Part shown: in pieces, positions 33,723 to 45,347 of the stretch
How the letters are laid out: each line of letters starts with the position of its first letter
How positions within the stretch are numbered: the first letter of the stretch is position 1
Source of the DNA: Aplectana chamaeleonis
Taxonomy: Eukaryota; Nematoda; Chromadorea; Rhabditida; Cosmocercidae
Length of the DNA: 64,000 nt
Direction of reading: 5' to 3'
Assembly (NCBI GenBank): GCA_029168955.1
Contig: JAPDOI010001226.1
Span: forward strand, 124,001 to 188,000
Notes under the pieces: generated by a model
Databases searched by the model: none
Seen by the model: only the letters and a program-made list of their open reading frames with translations
What the model was told of the DNA's origin: nothing
Position numbers and translations under genes: made by a program

Positions 33723-34195
33723 CAATCAAGTCAAAAAAGGCAGACTTCGCGGCGAGTTTTTGGGCGTGCGGTGGATGGGCGCGGAAGGCAATGTTCTACA
33801 CTAATCGCAAGGGACTGATTCCAGCAGAAACAGGGGTTTTGAAAAATGGGCTGCTGGGTCTTGTGAAGAAGGTAAACAGAAACAATTTAAAGTTTGGTAA
33901 ATTTCCTTGAAGGTAGTGTTCACGATGGAATGAGTGGGCGTGCTGGCTGTTCATTGCTTTTGATTATTATGAAAGGTGATAAGGAATTGTTAAGCCCTTT
34001 CACTGGCTAGAACAAGCTACAGTGTCCTCTATCCTAATCAGTGGTTGAAGATAGGACTTACCCCAACCAGTTGCATTCAATTATGAAAATTACCAAGGCA
34101 GTTTTCAAAGGAAGGGAGGGGCGAAAAGGATAGGCCTGGTACCAAATAATCAATCTCATCAAATCGCAGAGCTCTTCCTTCGCGTTTATTTCGGG
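33723..34195. other. Stretch without recognised features
   Basis: Near 33905 a GGTAGTGTTCACGATGGAA motif resembles an end of the AGTGTTCACGAT MITE family, but no partner end was found. No gene. Confidence 0.35.
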
Positions 34196-34580
34196 ACGTA
34201 GGCTCCTGTCGTACTCGGCCGAAGAGCTGCAGTCACACCGGTCGATACGTATGCAATGCGTTGGCACTCAGGTGGAAAAATACCCCCGGTGAGTCCGGAG
34301 TGCACCCGCCAGCTGCGTCCTATCCCGTCCGAGTCCGTCCCGGTCGATACGTTTGCAATACATTGCTCATTGAGGGGGAAAATCCTCCCCCCCCCGTTGT
34401 AGCCGGACAGCGCCGTCCGCAGTGTGCTTGAGTGCGCCGGCCTAATCGATTTGCACTCAGCCGACATGCTAGGGACGACGCTGGATCACAAGGGACGGGA
34501 GAGGACGGCTCAGGAACACTCGGGACGGAAGAGGACGGCGCAGTCCGGCTTTCGACCGACTATGAGGGGCGCCTTCGGCA
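34196..34580. mobile_element. GGTCGATACGTATGCAATGC element, copy 1
   Basis: Shares with 40833-41175, in the same order: CGGTCGATACGTATGCAATG, GCACTCAGGTGG, GAGTGCACCCGCC, CGTCCCGGTCGATACG, AGCGCCGTCCGCAGTGTGCT, CTAATCGATTTGCACTCAGC and GGGACGACGCTGGATCAC. GC-rich and non-coding. The ends are not sharply defined. Confidence 0.7.
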
Positions 34581-34619
34581 CTGAATTTCTTTCGATTCCC
34601 TAATCTTCCCTAATGGCTG

Positions 34620-35245
34620 CATCAAGTGTCGATGAAGTGCCGACACATCGAATAAGGATGCGTTTTTACAGCTATGCTTCGTTGTTCAATGTCTCGAGAA
34701 ATCGCTTTTAGGATAGGAGCCCGGATTTGTAAACGCCCTCCTTTGTTCATCTAGACGTGTTTTAGTGGTCTCATTGTTTCAGACAAATAGCGTTCACCAC
34801 CTCGTCTGCAGCGGACCAGGTAGACAGTGCCATGACGCATGCAGATTTTCTTTGATCAGTGTCTACCTGACCCGTGTCAGAGGAAGCGGAGAGCGCTGTG
34901 TGAGTGGAAGACTAGTAAACTTCAACTACCGAGCGGTACCGATTGCCAGAAGGGCATAAAATGATAATATCAGTTGCATTTCTATATCAGACCGACCCAC
35001 TCAAACTCTTATATGAAAGTTGTAAAGCATTTTATGGCTTTGCGACAATCGGTACGCACAGTACTTGGCGTCTAGTTGAAACAATGAGACCCTTTAAGGC
35101 AAGTCTAGATGAACAACGGAGGGCGTTACAAAGCCGGCCTCCTATCCTAACAGCGGTTTCTCGAAGCATCGAACAACAAAGCATAGCTGTGAAAACGCGC
35201 CTTTATTCGACCCGTCTGCATCTCGCGAAGTATTGGATGGGTATA
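34620..35245. mobile_element. Foldback element around GGAGGGCGTTTACAAA
   Basis: Left-arm landmarks (TTTTTACAGCTATGCTTCG, TAGGATAGGAG, AACGCCCTCCTTTGTTCATC, GGTCTCATTGTTTCA) recur in inverted order on the right (TGAAACAATGAGACC, GATGAACAACGGAGGGCG, CTCCTATCCTA, CATAGCTGTGAAAACG). The arms are about 200 bases each with an unpaired centre of about 220 bases. Confidence 0.8.
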
Positions 35246-35406
35246 TGATGCAGGGACGCAGAGGAAAGATTCACTTTGACAGGTTTTCGTCACCAATACC
35301 TCCTTTGAACTGTGGTGTCAACGTTTCAAAACGTGCGGTCTAGTGTGCATGTGGTTTACCGTGGTGTAACTCTGCTATTGGCTAAAGGATATAAGAAAGT
35401 ACATAC
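35246..35406. other. Short gap before the exon at 35407
   Basis: On the minus strand this is the intron that follows the donor AGAG|GTATGT at 35406. The next exon was not found. Confidence 0.4.
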
Positions 35407-35790
35407 CTCTATAAGTGAGGCAAGTGAAATTTTTCCGTTTGCTCACAAGCTGATATAGCTTCTCAAGTTTTTCTGTCGTCGCGAAATGCGCAGTGAGTAT
35501 GTGGTTATTGCCACTGTCGAATAGGTGAATGTCGACAACTGAAATGGAATTTGTCAGCACATGAAGGCACCTCTAGTTCCACACGCTTACCTTGTGTTTG
35601 GGCTACAGTTGGTTCAATGCTGCACAAGACCTGCAATTTCCGAGACGGATTGAGTTAAAATGGGAAGTTTCTTGGAAATTGCAAAGTCACCACAAATGCA
35701 ATCGTGATCAGCTTCGTGGTATCGCCCGTCCGCCATGACAAAGTGGGCATCAATGAGGTGATCGGATTGGTCTGGCTGTTTGCTCACCCC
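35407..35790 (-). CDS. Two exons of an unrecognised gene
   Basis: Exon 35407-35538 has a strong acceptor (CCATTTCAG) and donor (AGAG|GTATGT), 43 codons, and encodes VDIHLFDSGNNHILTAHFAT followed by a Lys-rich KRKNFTCLTYR. The upstream exon ends at 35631 with a phase-1 donor that fits, and is open back to about 35790 (HLIDAHFVMADGRYHEADHD, then CICGDFAISKKLPILT). A short alternative exon (35591-35630) also fits in phase, so the splicing between the two is unsettled. The predicted segment is soluble and mixed in composition. I do not recognise the family. Other exons lie outside what I could find. Confidence 0.55.
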
Positions 35791-36009
35791 AATGTGATAA
35801 CTTCAATCAAAGGTGATGTGATATGTGCTATCATTGTCTACTAGACTATATGAGCCGCCATCGCCCTTCACGCCTCTTTCACACTACCGTCGCTAATTGC
35901 CGCGATAACACCCTCTTATTACAAACAGGGGTGCAACGCAATCTTGATCAATACTTGTGGTTATTATGCTATAATGTCGCGCGTCTTGAAAGGCCCTGGG
36001 CTCTATCCT
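35791..36009. other. No feature recognised
   Basis: Sequence upstream of the unrecognised minus-strand exons, up to the start of the next mobile block. Confidence 0.3.
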
Positions 36010-36091
36010 AGACGGAGGGTGGCAACTGGCATCTAGCTGGCAAATGTCAATTACGAGGCCGACAGTTAGCATACCCGCGTCATGTCAGGTA

Positions 36092-36563
36092 AAGCCTAGT
36101 TTTGACTGCAGGTGGTCGCTGCGGCCATGCGAGGGACAACTGTTCCTTTTTCATCGCGCGTAATGGAAAGCCGCTCCATAGCTTCGTGGCAAGCGTCCTA
36201 CATCGCTAGGTCGCGGCGACGAAATCCTATGTTTTACTGCATCGCTGCTTGGAGAGCGATTCTCAATGGTCGCTGAACATCGCTGCATCGCGGCCATCAT
36301 GGCAGCGATGGAGCGATTGCCAGCGAATGACACGTTTCTTCTAGTGAGTATTGACCCTTTCACATGACAAAATCAGTGTTTCCGAGTCGAAAAGTGTTAT
36401 TGATAACTACCAGCCATTAATTTGACCGATTGATTGAATTTCTTCGATCATCCGTGAGGCTATGCACTATGAACAGAATCGCTGCCGCTGCTACATCGTT
36501 GCAACAGCGGGTGTGAAATCGCTGCGATGAAAAACAGCAGCGATGCAGTCAAAACTAGGCTTA
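36092..36563. mobile_element. MITE with AGCCTAGTTTTGACTGCA ends
   Basis: Perfect 18-base inverted ends: AGCCTAGTTTTGACTGCA on the left and TGCAGTCAAAACTAGGCT on the right. The interior repeats CATCGCTGC/GCAGCGATG motifs on both strands. The host element reads GTAA|AGCC...GGCT|TAAT around it, consistent with a TA target. No other copy in the window. Confidence 0.85.
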
Positions 36564-37220
36564 ATGCCAGCGGTGGAGCGATAGCGATTGTGTATGAAAG
36601 GCAGTAATCCACCGATCGGCACTCGGTTGGCGCCTACTCAAGTGGTTGGCACTTCAAAGTCAACGAATCTTCATCTTCTAGACCGGGGTCATGCGAGCAG
36701 CGACATCAAAAGTGCATATCAGGCATATCGATTTTCGGCCGATATTGGCGGTGAACATTGTGTCACCTCGCTCGTCGCTGTGAGGATGATCCTGGCCCTA
36801 AAATGGTATTCTTTGATAATAGATATCACTGATAAGCTCAACTGGTATATCAACCATTTCAGTCCATTGGTTCACGGCAACCTCTGGGCACCTTCTAGGA
36901 TAGAAAAACCGGTCGGACCGAAGCCGCTGAATGGCCTCTCTGGGCTGATCGCGGGAGTATGGCGGGGCGAATGCTGATAAGCACAAGGCTCGCCAGGCTG
37001 ATCGCCTGAGGATGTTAAGGCGTCGGTCGGACCAACGACAGACATTCAAGTTTCAGTTGTATCGCGGGCCAATGCGGTTTTCGTTGATCGAATCGCAATC
37101 AGCATCAGAGCTTTGCCTTCATGCCGGGTCCATCCTAAGACGATGGCGGTCTGATCGCGTGATGGGTGTTGTTCGTCCCGTCTAGCGTCAGCGATCCGAC
37201 CGGGGTTACTGTCTGAGTTT

Positions 37221-37320
37221 ATGCCGGCCCTGGAAGGTGAGCTTAAGTCACTATACAGAGGCCTGCATATTTCTGACAGCTGAGAGAAAATCCCTTTTCG
37301 CCCGTAGGGGGGGGATTGGA
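37221..37320 (+). ncRNA. TATA-hairpin cassette, copy e (5' part lost)
   Basis: Starts at ATGCCGGCCCTGG and keeps GGTGAGCTTAAGTCAC, CTATACAGAGGC, CATATTTCTGACAG and the G-run. The TATA box and first hairpins are missing, so this copy cannot be independently expressed from the same promoter. Confidence 0.3.
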
Positions 37321-37570
37321 GGTGAGGTGGTTGATCCATACATCGTTGCGCATGGATACCTAGCCAACGGTTTGCGGTGAGGGACTCATCTCGGCCCATG
37401 GGTCTGTCTTGAAGATGGCGGGCATCAGTCAACTGACTGCTCAACAGAGGGATTGTCACGCAAAAGCCAAGAGGCAGCCTGCTTTTGGCCTACGTTGTGA
37501 CGGATCGCCGGCTAAAAGCTGTCAGACACCGGAAATGGTTCCCGCTGGGCAGGCAAATGTCTGTAGACTG

Positions 37571-38121
37571 CCAACCTCATTTGTCCATTGAGTTGCAACG
37601 AAGCCTGCTGTAAAAATTCCGTCAAAAGTTTTATCAAGCTCAACATAATTCAAGCACATGGGAAACACAGTTTAAAAAAATTGATGAAGGGCGTCAATTT
37701 TACATGTTCAGGGCCCCACGCAGAAGTGCATGATTAAGGAACCAGAAAAAAGTTCATTGGAACTTAAGTTCTTTTCAAAGATGAATAATAACGATGCGAG
37801 TAAACGAAAAAGGGTGCCGACGCCGTTGATGTCGATCGATGTGAATGAAATATGGCGTGAAGCGTTACATTGAACGTAAATGCTTACGTCACACCTGGCT
37901 CATGAGACGAACGGCTAAAATGGTTCTGTACCTACCAGGTCTGCCGGAGCACTGGCTTTACAATGTTCAAATCTTGCTCCCTCCATAGTTCAGTTCACGC
38001 TTGAGGCTCATAATAATTCATGGCAACATCTCAACGTGCATATCGAAACATTCATTATGGCCCAAAGATGTTAAAACTACAATAAATACGACCGTAGCAA
38101 CGTCTTCACAAAGATAGTCTA
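37571..38121. other. 3' flank of the chitinase gene
   Basis: No gene or repeat seen. It contains the presumed 3' untranslated region and terminator side of the minus-strand chitinase. An AATAAA-like signal (reading ATAAAC/AATAAA) was not pinned down. Confidence 0.35.
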
Positions 38122-41100
38122 TTAATATTCATAATCCGGATGTTTCTTGAAGTCTACGCAGCCGAGACACTCGCAGTAGTCCTTGCCCTGACCACAGTAT
38201 CCGGCACGACTGCAACAATAGGCTTCGCCAGATGGGTCACATTTGGCCACTTTTCCTGACGAAGGTAGTCGTTCCGCATCAGGACCGCACCTTCCTGAAT
38301 GGACAGGATTCATGGTGGTTCGATCAAGTCGACAGCTGCATGTATATGTGTGACCGGATGACCTCAAAGCGATCGCTCGCAATGGGTCATGTGATCTCAA
38401 CGTACCAACGTTTGCTGGATTCTGCGAATAAGTCCACCACTCAGTGGGTTTGTACTTGAAGTCTCTGTTCTTGGAAAAGTCCATACAGCCGACGCACTCG
38501 CAGTGTTCCTAAATAAGGACTGTACACGCGTCTGATCTCCCCTGTAAGGAAATGTCCATCTGCCATACCTTAGTATTGCCACAGTAGCCACCGTTGCTGC
38601 AGCAGTGCGCGTTCTCGTCGTCAGGATTGCATGTGGGAATCACACCATCAATGGGGGGGATCTGTGGACCACATCGTCCACGCTTGCCATCTGCCGCATC
38701 AGAGGTGTACCTAGGCACAGGATTTTACGATTTTGAATCCACTGACTAGGCTGGTCGTTACCAAGTGATCTTTGATTGGGATGGCTTGATAGGTTCCTTC
38801 AGAATCAGCATAGGATCTGCAGCGTAATCCACACACTCAGGACAGCTGCAGAATTCCGAACCAGATCCGCAATAGCCGAACTGAATCTTGAGAATGGCAG
38901 ACGGGTGTAGGAAGAGTTGAGCTCTCTCTCAGAAATCTACATGAGCAGCAACATTCTAGACCCTTTCCGGAAGGCTTAGAGTCTCGCCGTCCATCTCTAT
39001 TTTTTTCACCAACCTTTCCGCAACATGCATGACCAGGATCGTCAGGATCACACACAGGATAGTAGCCATTGTATAGAGGTGCCGATTTCCCACACATTCC
39101 CGCCAGTTCCTGAAGGATCGTTTAGGATCGCCTTTAAATGTCTAGCCTGCCTGGGCGTTGTTGCAGGAAAGGTGACTTCGCTCTCAAGTTCAAAGCGTAT
39201 CCTACCATGATTCTCGATTTATGAATGGTGAGTCAACACTCAAGGAATCGGCACGAGCATCTGGCCAAAGCTCCTAGGGCGGCATTCACGTACGCGGCGG
39301 ATTTGGAAGGGGTTGGGCCAGGGATGGGGCGTCGGCGCGTCGAATGACTGCCCTGCAAGTGCTGGAGATAATCAATAATTGGTGCCTCAGCGTGGTCTCT
39401 GTCCTCGGTAGGGTTGGCGAGTGAATGATTTTTCAGTTACTTCCAGTCCACGCACTGCTATCATCAAACGCGCCGGCGCCCCACACCTTGCCCCAAACCC
39501 TTCCATACCCTCCGCGTAGGTGAATACCGCCCCTGCTTTAGCGCCTAAGGACTCAAATGGACCCACCTCGCCATCATCGTAGGTCCACCACCGTTGCTCG
39601 TTGATTGGTGAACATTTATATGATAAGCCCTGTTCTGGTGAATGGCGTTGGCATAGTCCACCTTCCTAAACAGACTGGAGTCTTTTTCAACCTAATGAAA
39701 CAAATGAGTGAGTTAATGAATGAATGAATGAATGAATGAATGAATGAATGAATGAATGAATGAATGAATGAATGAATGAATGAATGAATGAATGAATGAA
39801 TGAATGAAGGAATGAATGAATGAAGGAGGGAATGAATGATTGAGTGAATCGATGAATGAGTTCCTCAGAGTTCTGCTGCGAGTGTTCACCTTGGACAAAG
39901 CCCTCAACATTGTCAACTGATCGTCATCGAAATCAATTGCCCAGATCATAACGCCGCCGAAGTCATGCTCTGTGATATAGTCCACCTGAAGAGATGAGCA
40001 TTGGAAGTCGTCTAAAACTTGACTCGCTCACGATGGCTTGAGTTTCAGAGCAACGGGTGGTCGCAGCGCGGCTAGCAGAGCTCTTGACAGGATCAATTTA
40101 GGAGACAGAACACTGACACGCACAAGGGTCAACAATGTGCTTTTGTTCTCCTATCGTTGACCTGAATGTTGTCTGAATCCACACTTGAACACAGCCCAGC
40201 GGCGCAGCTACCCCGCGCTGCTCTGGCGAGGACCTTAGGGGTCAGACCCCAAAACTCACCTTCTGCGCGAGGCTTTCGGGATTTTCAAATCCGACAAATG
40301 TTTTATTTTCCGGCATCCAAATGAATGGACTCTTTGCTCCCTGATGAAATCTCGCCCGGGAGACATTGAAACGGCTATGAAGCACACGCCATTGGACGTC
40401 GCCGCCCTAAACAGGTTTGATAAGTTTTGTTGAAGAATATTGACTTTGCTTCATCAGCTACCTCAAACTTATTGTGTCCATCACTGGCGGTGGCGAGTCT
40501 CCACATGTCGTCAGCTGGATCAACGGCCTCACCCACGTTATGCCAGTAACGTCCATAGAAGGGCACACCCATGTTCAACTAAACATCATTGTGAATCAAA
40601 CCGAACTGCAGGGGTAGGTCTTTGAGGAGCTGGTTCACTTAACCTACCACTACGGTCGTACTGGTAGGCCCTCTAAACTAGATCCGCGTTGAACAATCGA
40701 GCTTACCTTATTGGTCGCCTTAATTTGGCAGCTGTAGTACTTCATCGTGGCATGTACGTTCATCCTACCAGAAAACCTAAACAAACCTTCAAACGTATTC
40801 ACCTGCTGCGTACATATGCTTGCTCTCTTAGGTACCCGTCATTGTCGGCCGATAAGCTGTAGCCACCCGGGTCGATACGTATTTGATGCATTCCGCACTC
40901 AGGTCGCCAACCCCCCCCCCCCCGCCGATGTGCCCGGAGTGCATCCACCCACTGCGTCCTGTCCTGTCCATGTCCGTCCCGATCAACACGTGTGTGATAG
41001 ATTGCTCATTTAGGTGAAAAATCTCCCAGTTGTGGCCGGACAGCGCCGTCCGCAGTGTGCTCGAGTGCTCCCGCCTAATCGATTTGCACTCAGCCGACAT

Positions 41101-43205
41101 ACTAGGGACGACGCTGGATCACTAGGGACGGGAGAAGAGGGTGCAGTCCGGCCTTTGTCCGACTACATATGACGGGGGTCTTAAACAACTAAGCTCTGAT
41201 ACATCCCTAGTGACCTGTTCATTTCGATTATCACCAGCAGCGGAGCGGTGAGCCTCGGTGAAATATAACTGGTGATAAGGAGGCTTCGACGAAAAAACCA
41301 CCGCTCTGCGCTGTGATAATCGAAAACATGAGTTCACTTGGAATGAAACAGAGTCTACCGGTCTCGAGACAACCTGATTCCTTCCTCTCTCGATCCTAGC
41401 AGCAATACGGCAACTGGCATTATGTTATGTTATGCTATGTTATGTACTTTGCAGTGGCTGCAATACGATGCCGCGACGCGACTGCCTGCACGGGATGGGC
41501 GCTTTTTAGTCACGATCGTTACGCCATGCTACGTTATGTTAGACCATGATATGTTCTATTAAAGTCACAGTCCAACCTCGTTATCGATTTTTCGTTTTTC
41601 TGCCTATTTTGGAGAAAATTTCACGCTGATCACAACGACGTCTCTAGAATCGCTCAGAACTCACTACGAACGGAGTTACGGCTCCTCAAAAATCTCAATT
41701 TTGAACGGCTAGAAGTTCGCGGACGAGTTGTCTGGAGCCTGTATTTTCTCGTTATTCGCAGCAATCGTTCTGAAAGAGGCTGCAATATAAAGCCAGACCA
41801 AAAACAAATCGAAGAACATAGGTTTTGAATAAAATCAATCGCGCGTCTCTTCCCTATTGAGTTCGGAAACCTGGCAGTGGGCGTTACCCATTTTTACTTT
41901 CAACGGGGCGTGGCCGACATTTTCCTAGCTTCTTCTCGCATATTTGAGCGAATTGAGATTTCGCGCTTGGCAGGGTTGCTATACATATACGGCGACTGGA
42001 CCAAAATATAAAAAAATATCTCTGAGGTCGGACTGTGCCATTAAGCTATGTTATCTGGAACTCACGAGAACTTGGAATAGGAGCCAAACTCTTGTTTCCG
42101 TTGCGATCGCGTGAGGGGCCGGTGATTGTTCGAGATTACTATGAACTACACTGTAAATTCTGAATGGATTCGATTAACATACTTCGGTGGTGTAGCAAAG
42201 AGCAGCGGTGCTGGTGGACCGGTGAATGCTCCCCATTTCGATTGCCATGCGCCAAAGTAGTCATATGACATCACATTGATGAAGTCAACATACTTGACAA
42301 GCTGTACGAGGTCATAGCCTGCAAATCATAATAATCAGTTCGAGAACTTCGGTACTGGTTTGGAGGACCTACCAGCACTTTGAGCAGTTTAAGGCGAATA
42401 TTGCTAGCTCAAATTATCCTCACGACTTCCTGCGATGTCGTGGTAGGTTCCCTGGACCAGTGCTGGATAATATGCTCACCTGGCTTGAGGACCCAATGTC
42501 CAGCAGCTCCAGCGAATGAGAGTAGATAGCTGGACTGTCTACTGTTTTGCTCCTCTAGCTCCCTCAGCTGATTCCGCAGTTCCCTCATTAGGTGCACATA
42601 GTTCCTTCGATCGGCCTAGAAGTTGGATCATGCTTTTTCTGAAGCGGTACGGCAAGGAGCGATCCCATAGGCGTCGTTTACACTTCCGCCCGAGCGGCGC
42701 GACGAAGTGTGATCCTGTATTATCGATTCCGCCGCATCGCATGATCGATATTAAAGGATTGCACTGTGTCGCGCCACCCCACGATGACACTATAAATGAG
42801 GCCTAGTATGTTTGGGAACGTCTGAATTGAAAACACCCACAGGAGTTCCCTCAATAGATCCACCTGTGACCGGATACTCCCAGTCCATATCGACACCATC
42901 GAATTTATACTTAGTGATGACGTCAATGACGTTTTTAATGAGAATAGTCCTGAATTATCAATCGATTACATGCAGACGTCGCAGGCATCTGTGGCAGATA
43001 CTCTGAGCTAGTACCGCCCTGGAGTGCAACATACCTCCGTGGGTGGTCTGCGGCGAGAAGCGAGAAATACTGTGAGTTTTCCCAACCACCAATGGCAAAC
43101 AGCACCTTCAGATGTGGATGGCGTCGCGCGACCTTCAAAAATTCACATCGATTCCCGGTGAAACTCTGACCCAATTTCTCACTTTGAATTAGGGCAGATA
43201 ACTAA
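38122..43205 (-). CDS. Chitinase: GH18 catalytic domain plus three Cys-rich chitin-binding modules
   Basis: Fourteen minus-strand exons agree in phase: 43035-~43205, 42841-42949, 42480-42615, 42183-42318, 40707-40764, 40462-40578, 40260-40406, 39890-39985, 39567-39665, 39014-39109, 38762-38880, 38569-38710, 38406-38508 and 38122-38294 (stop at 38122). About 567 residues. GH18 landmarks: [16 protein letters not shown], then [10 protein letters not shown] with the catalytic Glu of the DxxDxDxE motif, [43 protein letters not shown], and [15 protein letters not shown]. Three modules with hevein-like Cys patterns follow ([57 protein letters not shown]). It should hydrolyse chitin in eggshell, pharynx or cuticle-associated matrix; site is inferred. 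The N-terminus (signal peptide, first GH18 strand) is missing from this block; an exon of that type lies at 50461-50549. The large introns hold MITEs. Confidence 0.93.
39275..39535. mobile_element. MITE in a chitinase intron (GGCGGCATTCACGTACGC ends)
   Basis: Left GGGCGGCATTCACGTACGCGG and right CCGCGTAGGTGAATACCGCCC are inverted, and GGCGTCGGCGCGTCGAATGA mirrors TCATCAAACGCGCCGGCGCC. A hairpin of about 260 bases within the intron between exons 39567-39665 and 39014-39109. Confidence 0.75.
39708..39850. repeat. (AATG)n microsatellite in a chitinase intron
   Basis: About 30 uninterrupted TGAA/AATG units, then a few GAAGG variants. It sits in the intron between exons 39890-39985 and 39567-39665. 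The Phe-Ile-His-Ser repeat read on the minus strand is an artefact. Confidence 0.95.
40833..41175. mobile_element. GGTCGATACGTATTTGATGC element, copy 2
   Basis: Same order of motifs as 34196-34580 (GGTCGATACGTATTTGATGC, CACTCAGGTCGCC, GAGTGCATCCACCC, AGCGCCGTCCGCAGTGTGCT, GGGACGACGCTGGATCAC). It lies in the 1.4-kb chitinase intron between 40764 and 42183. A C-run of about 13 bases interrupts it near 40910. Confidence 0.7.
41414..41560. repeat. Short TATGT runs in the same chitinase intron
   Basis: TTATGTTATGTTATGCTATG at 41421-41440 and GCTACGTTATGTTAGACC near 41530 are small islands of the pentanucleotide seen in the long satellites. Confidence 0.7.
41563..42050. mobile_element. MITE of the TTAAAGGCACAGTCCA family in a chitinase intron
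   Basis: Starts TTAAAGTCACAGTCCAACC and ends GGTCGGACTGTGCCATTAA. Interior ACAACGACGTCTCTAGAATC and GGACGAGTTGTCTGGAGCC match 7214-7680 (GGACGAGTTGTCTCAGGCC). About 490 bases, non-coding. Confidence 0.8.
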
Positions 43206-43860
43206 TCACCACTTAGCCCTTACCATATTCTGACTACGAACAACACCGGACTTTGAGGCTTGGCCCGGTAGACCAAACCGGTAAAATTTGAGGTTTGAAG
43301 GGGTTGAAGATGAGGATCCACCACCAGTTCTCACCAGTCATCTACCACTTTTTCATAGAGTGGTGATACGACCATTAAACAACATGAGCAACAGTTACGG
43401 CTCAAACTCCACCCGCAGCAAAAACCTTGAAAATGATAGTGAGGAGGTCTCCAAATTCAGAAAAAACGTCAAACACGATTTTGGCGCGAAACTCAAGTTC
43501 AATTTTACATTGGTTCAGACTAATTTTTCTCTGGAGTTGAAGTTTTTTTGTGGGCCCTTCCGACATATTCGTTCACTTGTGAGGCCAAGCTATACAAAAA
43601 CATGAAAAATTAATATGCGGTTTTCTGCGCGTACGATGCGTTTAAGCTGCTTCGAAAAACAGTCTATCGAGAGCTGTTGCGTAGACAAAAAAAAACTTTT
43701 GAAATTTCACTCTTTGCACGTGAATAGTTCAAAGAAGGCCGAAAAGTCCGCTGTTCAGGGCTTTGAGAAGTTGAAACAATTAGGCCCAAACCTTGTCTAA
43801 GGGGGCTACTTGGGGTATTGAAGACTAGTATGATGTTTGTTTTTCGGTTCTGGGAAGACT
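43206..43860. other. Upstream side of the main chitinase block; no exon found
   Basis: The missing GH18 N-terminal exons would be expected here or further up. I read the minus strand for the usual first-strand and THxIxAF-type motifs and did not find them. Confidence 0.4.
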
Positions 43861-43864
43861 AAGG

Positions 43865-44131
43865 TACTGTGCTTATCTGGACCAAATTCCGGTCCGCAAT
43901 TGCGTGTCGACACGCTTTGCGGCCGCACGCGCTCGAGTCAGTCGGGTTTCCAGCGCCAAAGCCGACTCGATGGGGCTTTTTTAAACAATTTTATTGAATT
44001 TTTCTTAGTTTCCAGTTTCCGAAACCCACCTAGAGTCAGCAGATCGGCGGCTGCTGCGCTGGAAGCTCTTCTGACTCGGGAGCGTGCGGCCGCAAGGCGT
44101 GTCGAGACGCAACTGCGGTATAAGCACAGTA
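43865..44131. mobile_element. MITE with TACTGTGCTTCTCTGG ends, copy 1
   Basis: Ends TACTGTGCTTATCTGGACC and GCACAGTA. Arms contain CGTGTCGACACGCTTTGCGG and ACTCGGGAGCGTGCGGCCGC. The centre holds TTTAAACAATTTTATTGAAT. Family of three here (44780 and 51213). Confidence 0.8.
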
Positions 44132-44779
44132 TTATACTCTACGGCAACGGAAAGGGCGATTGTGCGGATGGCGCATTTCCAGTAAGCCAAGGCCCTAGTT
44201 ATACACCAGCGAAATGAAATCGTCTCGCGATGACATTGCCGCCGCTTGCTGCGTGAATCAGGGACTCGTCTGCAAAATTGCGTCTTTGGCGTCTTTGACG
44301 CAATGCTGCATACTAAAAATTTCCAGGCGTTTATAATGGTATTTTATCGGGTTTTTCGCATCTGACACCTTTAATTGCAAGATATCACTAATAATCAATT
44401 CCTCTTGTCATAGCAGTGCTCATTATGTCGTTTTAGTAATCTTTTAACAATTTTAAATCTGAAAAATAATCAGCTGGTGAGAATTGGCAAATTTCCAAGA
44501 GCAGGTCCCGCAAGAATACAGTATACGGTGCCGCGGTGTGTATATCTGCTCTGTGCGGCTTTCCGGTGCGTTTTTCTGCGACCACTGTTTCTTTTGGCAT
44601 GCCTGAGCACAGTTAGGGCGCATATAAGTGATAGTTGTCCTGCTATTTCCGCAGCGTCCCGCCGGTGTATAACTAGGGCCTAGCTGTAGGTTGCGGCATA
44701 ATCAACGGCAATGCAAAGTTGTAAGAAAAAACAGAAAAATGGATACACGTAGGATTCTTATTGTACTCCTAATATTATT
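44132..44779. other. No feature recognised between two MITE copies
   Basis: AT-rich with GCGTCTTTGGCGTCTTTGAC tandem near 44280. No exon accepted. Confidence 0.35.
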
Positions 44780-45062
44780 TACTGTGCTTCTCTGGGCCAA
44801 ATTCCGGTCCGCAATCACGCCTCGACACGCTTTGCGGCCGCGCGCTTCCGAGTCGGAAGAGTTGCCAGCGCCGCAGCCGCCGATCTGTTGACTCTAGGTT
44901 GGTTTCAGAAACTGGAAACTAAACAAAATTGCAGAAAACTGCATGAAAAATCCATATCGAGTCGGTTTTGGCGCTGGAAACTCGATTGACTCGAGCGCGT
45001 GCCGCCGCAAAGCGTGTGGAGGCGCAATTGCGGTACGGAATTTGGTCCAGAGAAGCACAGTA
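44780..45062. mobile_element. MITE with TACTGTGCTTCTCTGG ends, copy 2
   Basis: Ends TACTGTGCTTCTCTGGGCC and GGTCCAGAGAAGCACAGTA. CCTCGACACGCTTTGCGGCC is mirrored by CCGCAAAGCGTGTGGAGG. Confidence 0.85.
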
Positions 45063-45291
45063 CGTTCCTCTCGTCATTCCAGAGAAATGTATAGAAGAAG
45101 CTTGAAGTGAACCCACTGTCATAATCTCATCGAGACGTTTCTGAGCAGCACTTCCTTGTAGATGGATTGTCCCGTCTGATTCCAGTGTAAAGAATGCGAA
45201 TATAAGATGTGTTAAGGCATTTGCCTAAAATTTCATAAAAATTTGTGGTAAGACATTGGCATTTGAAATTAGCTAATTATACGCTCGTATA
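45063..45291. other. Short unassigned stretch
   Basis: No gene or repeat recognised before the start of the large foldback. Confidence 0.3.
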
Positions 45292-45347
45292 CAGTAGCGG
45301 TCATAAATCTATTGACATCGGCTTTTTTCCAAAAATATCTGCTCTAA

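Larger units (their letters stand above)
36010..37570. mobile_element. CTCAGACA-family element, rearranged, with nested MITE
   Basis: Blocks typical of the family are present: GGCATCTAGCTGGCAAATG, GGCACTCGGTTGGCGCC, a cassette fragment at 37221-37320, ACTGTCTGAG at 37209 and GGCAAATGTCTGTAGAC near the end. GTCGGACC/GGTCGGACCGAAGCC repeats at 36910-37030 are peculiar to this copy. The arms are degraded, and an insertion at 36092-36563 splits the left part. Confidence 0.55.

Noticed and set aside
34058..34467. Minus-strand open frames also found at 40828-41100 (MSAECKSIR...)
   Set aside because: The shared peptide reflects two copies of the same GC-rich mobile element; there are no start context, splice sites or domain signals to support a gene.
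39713..39850. A Phe-Ile-His-Ser repeat protein
   Set aside because: It is the translation of the (AATG)n microsatellite; only the part above 39890 is a real exon (chitinase).
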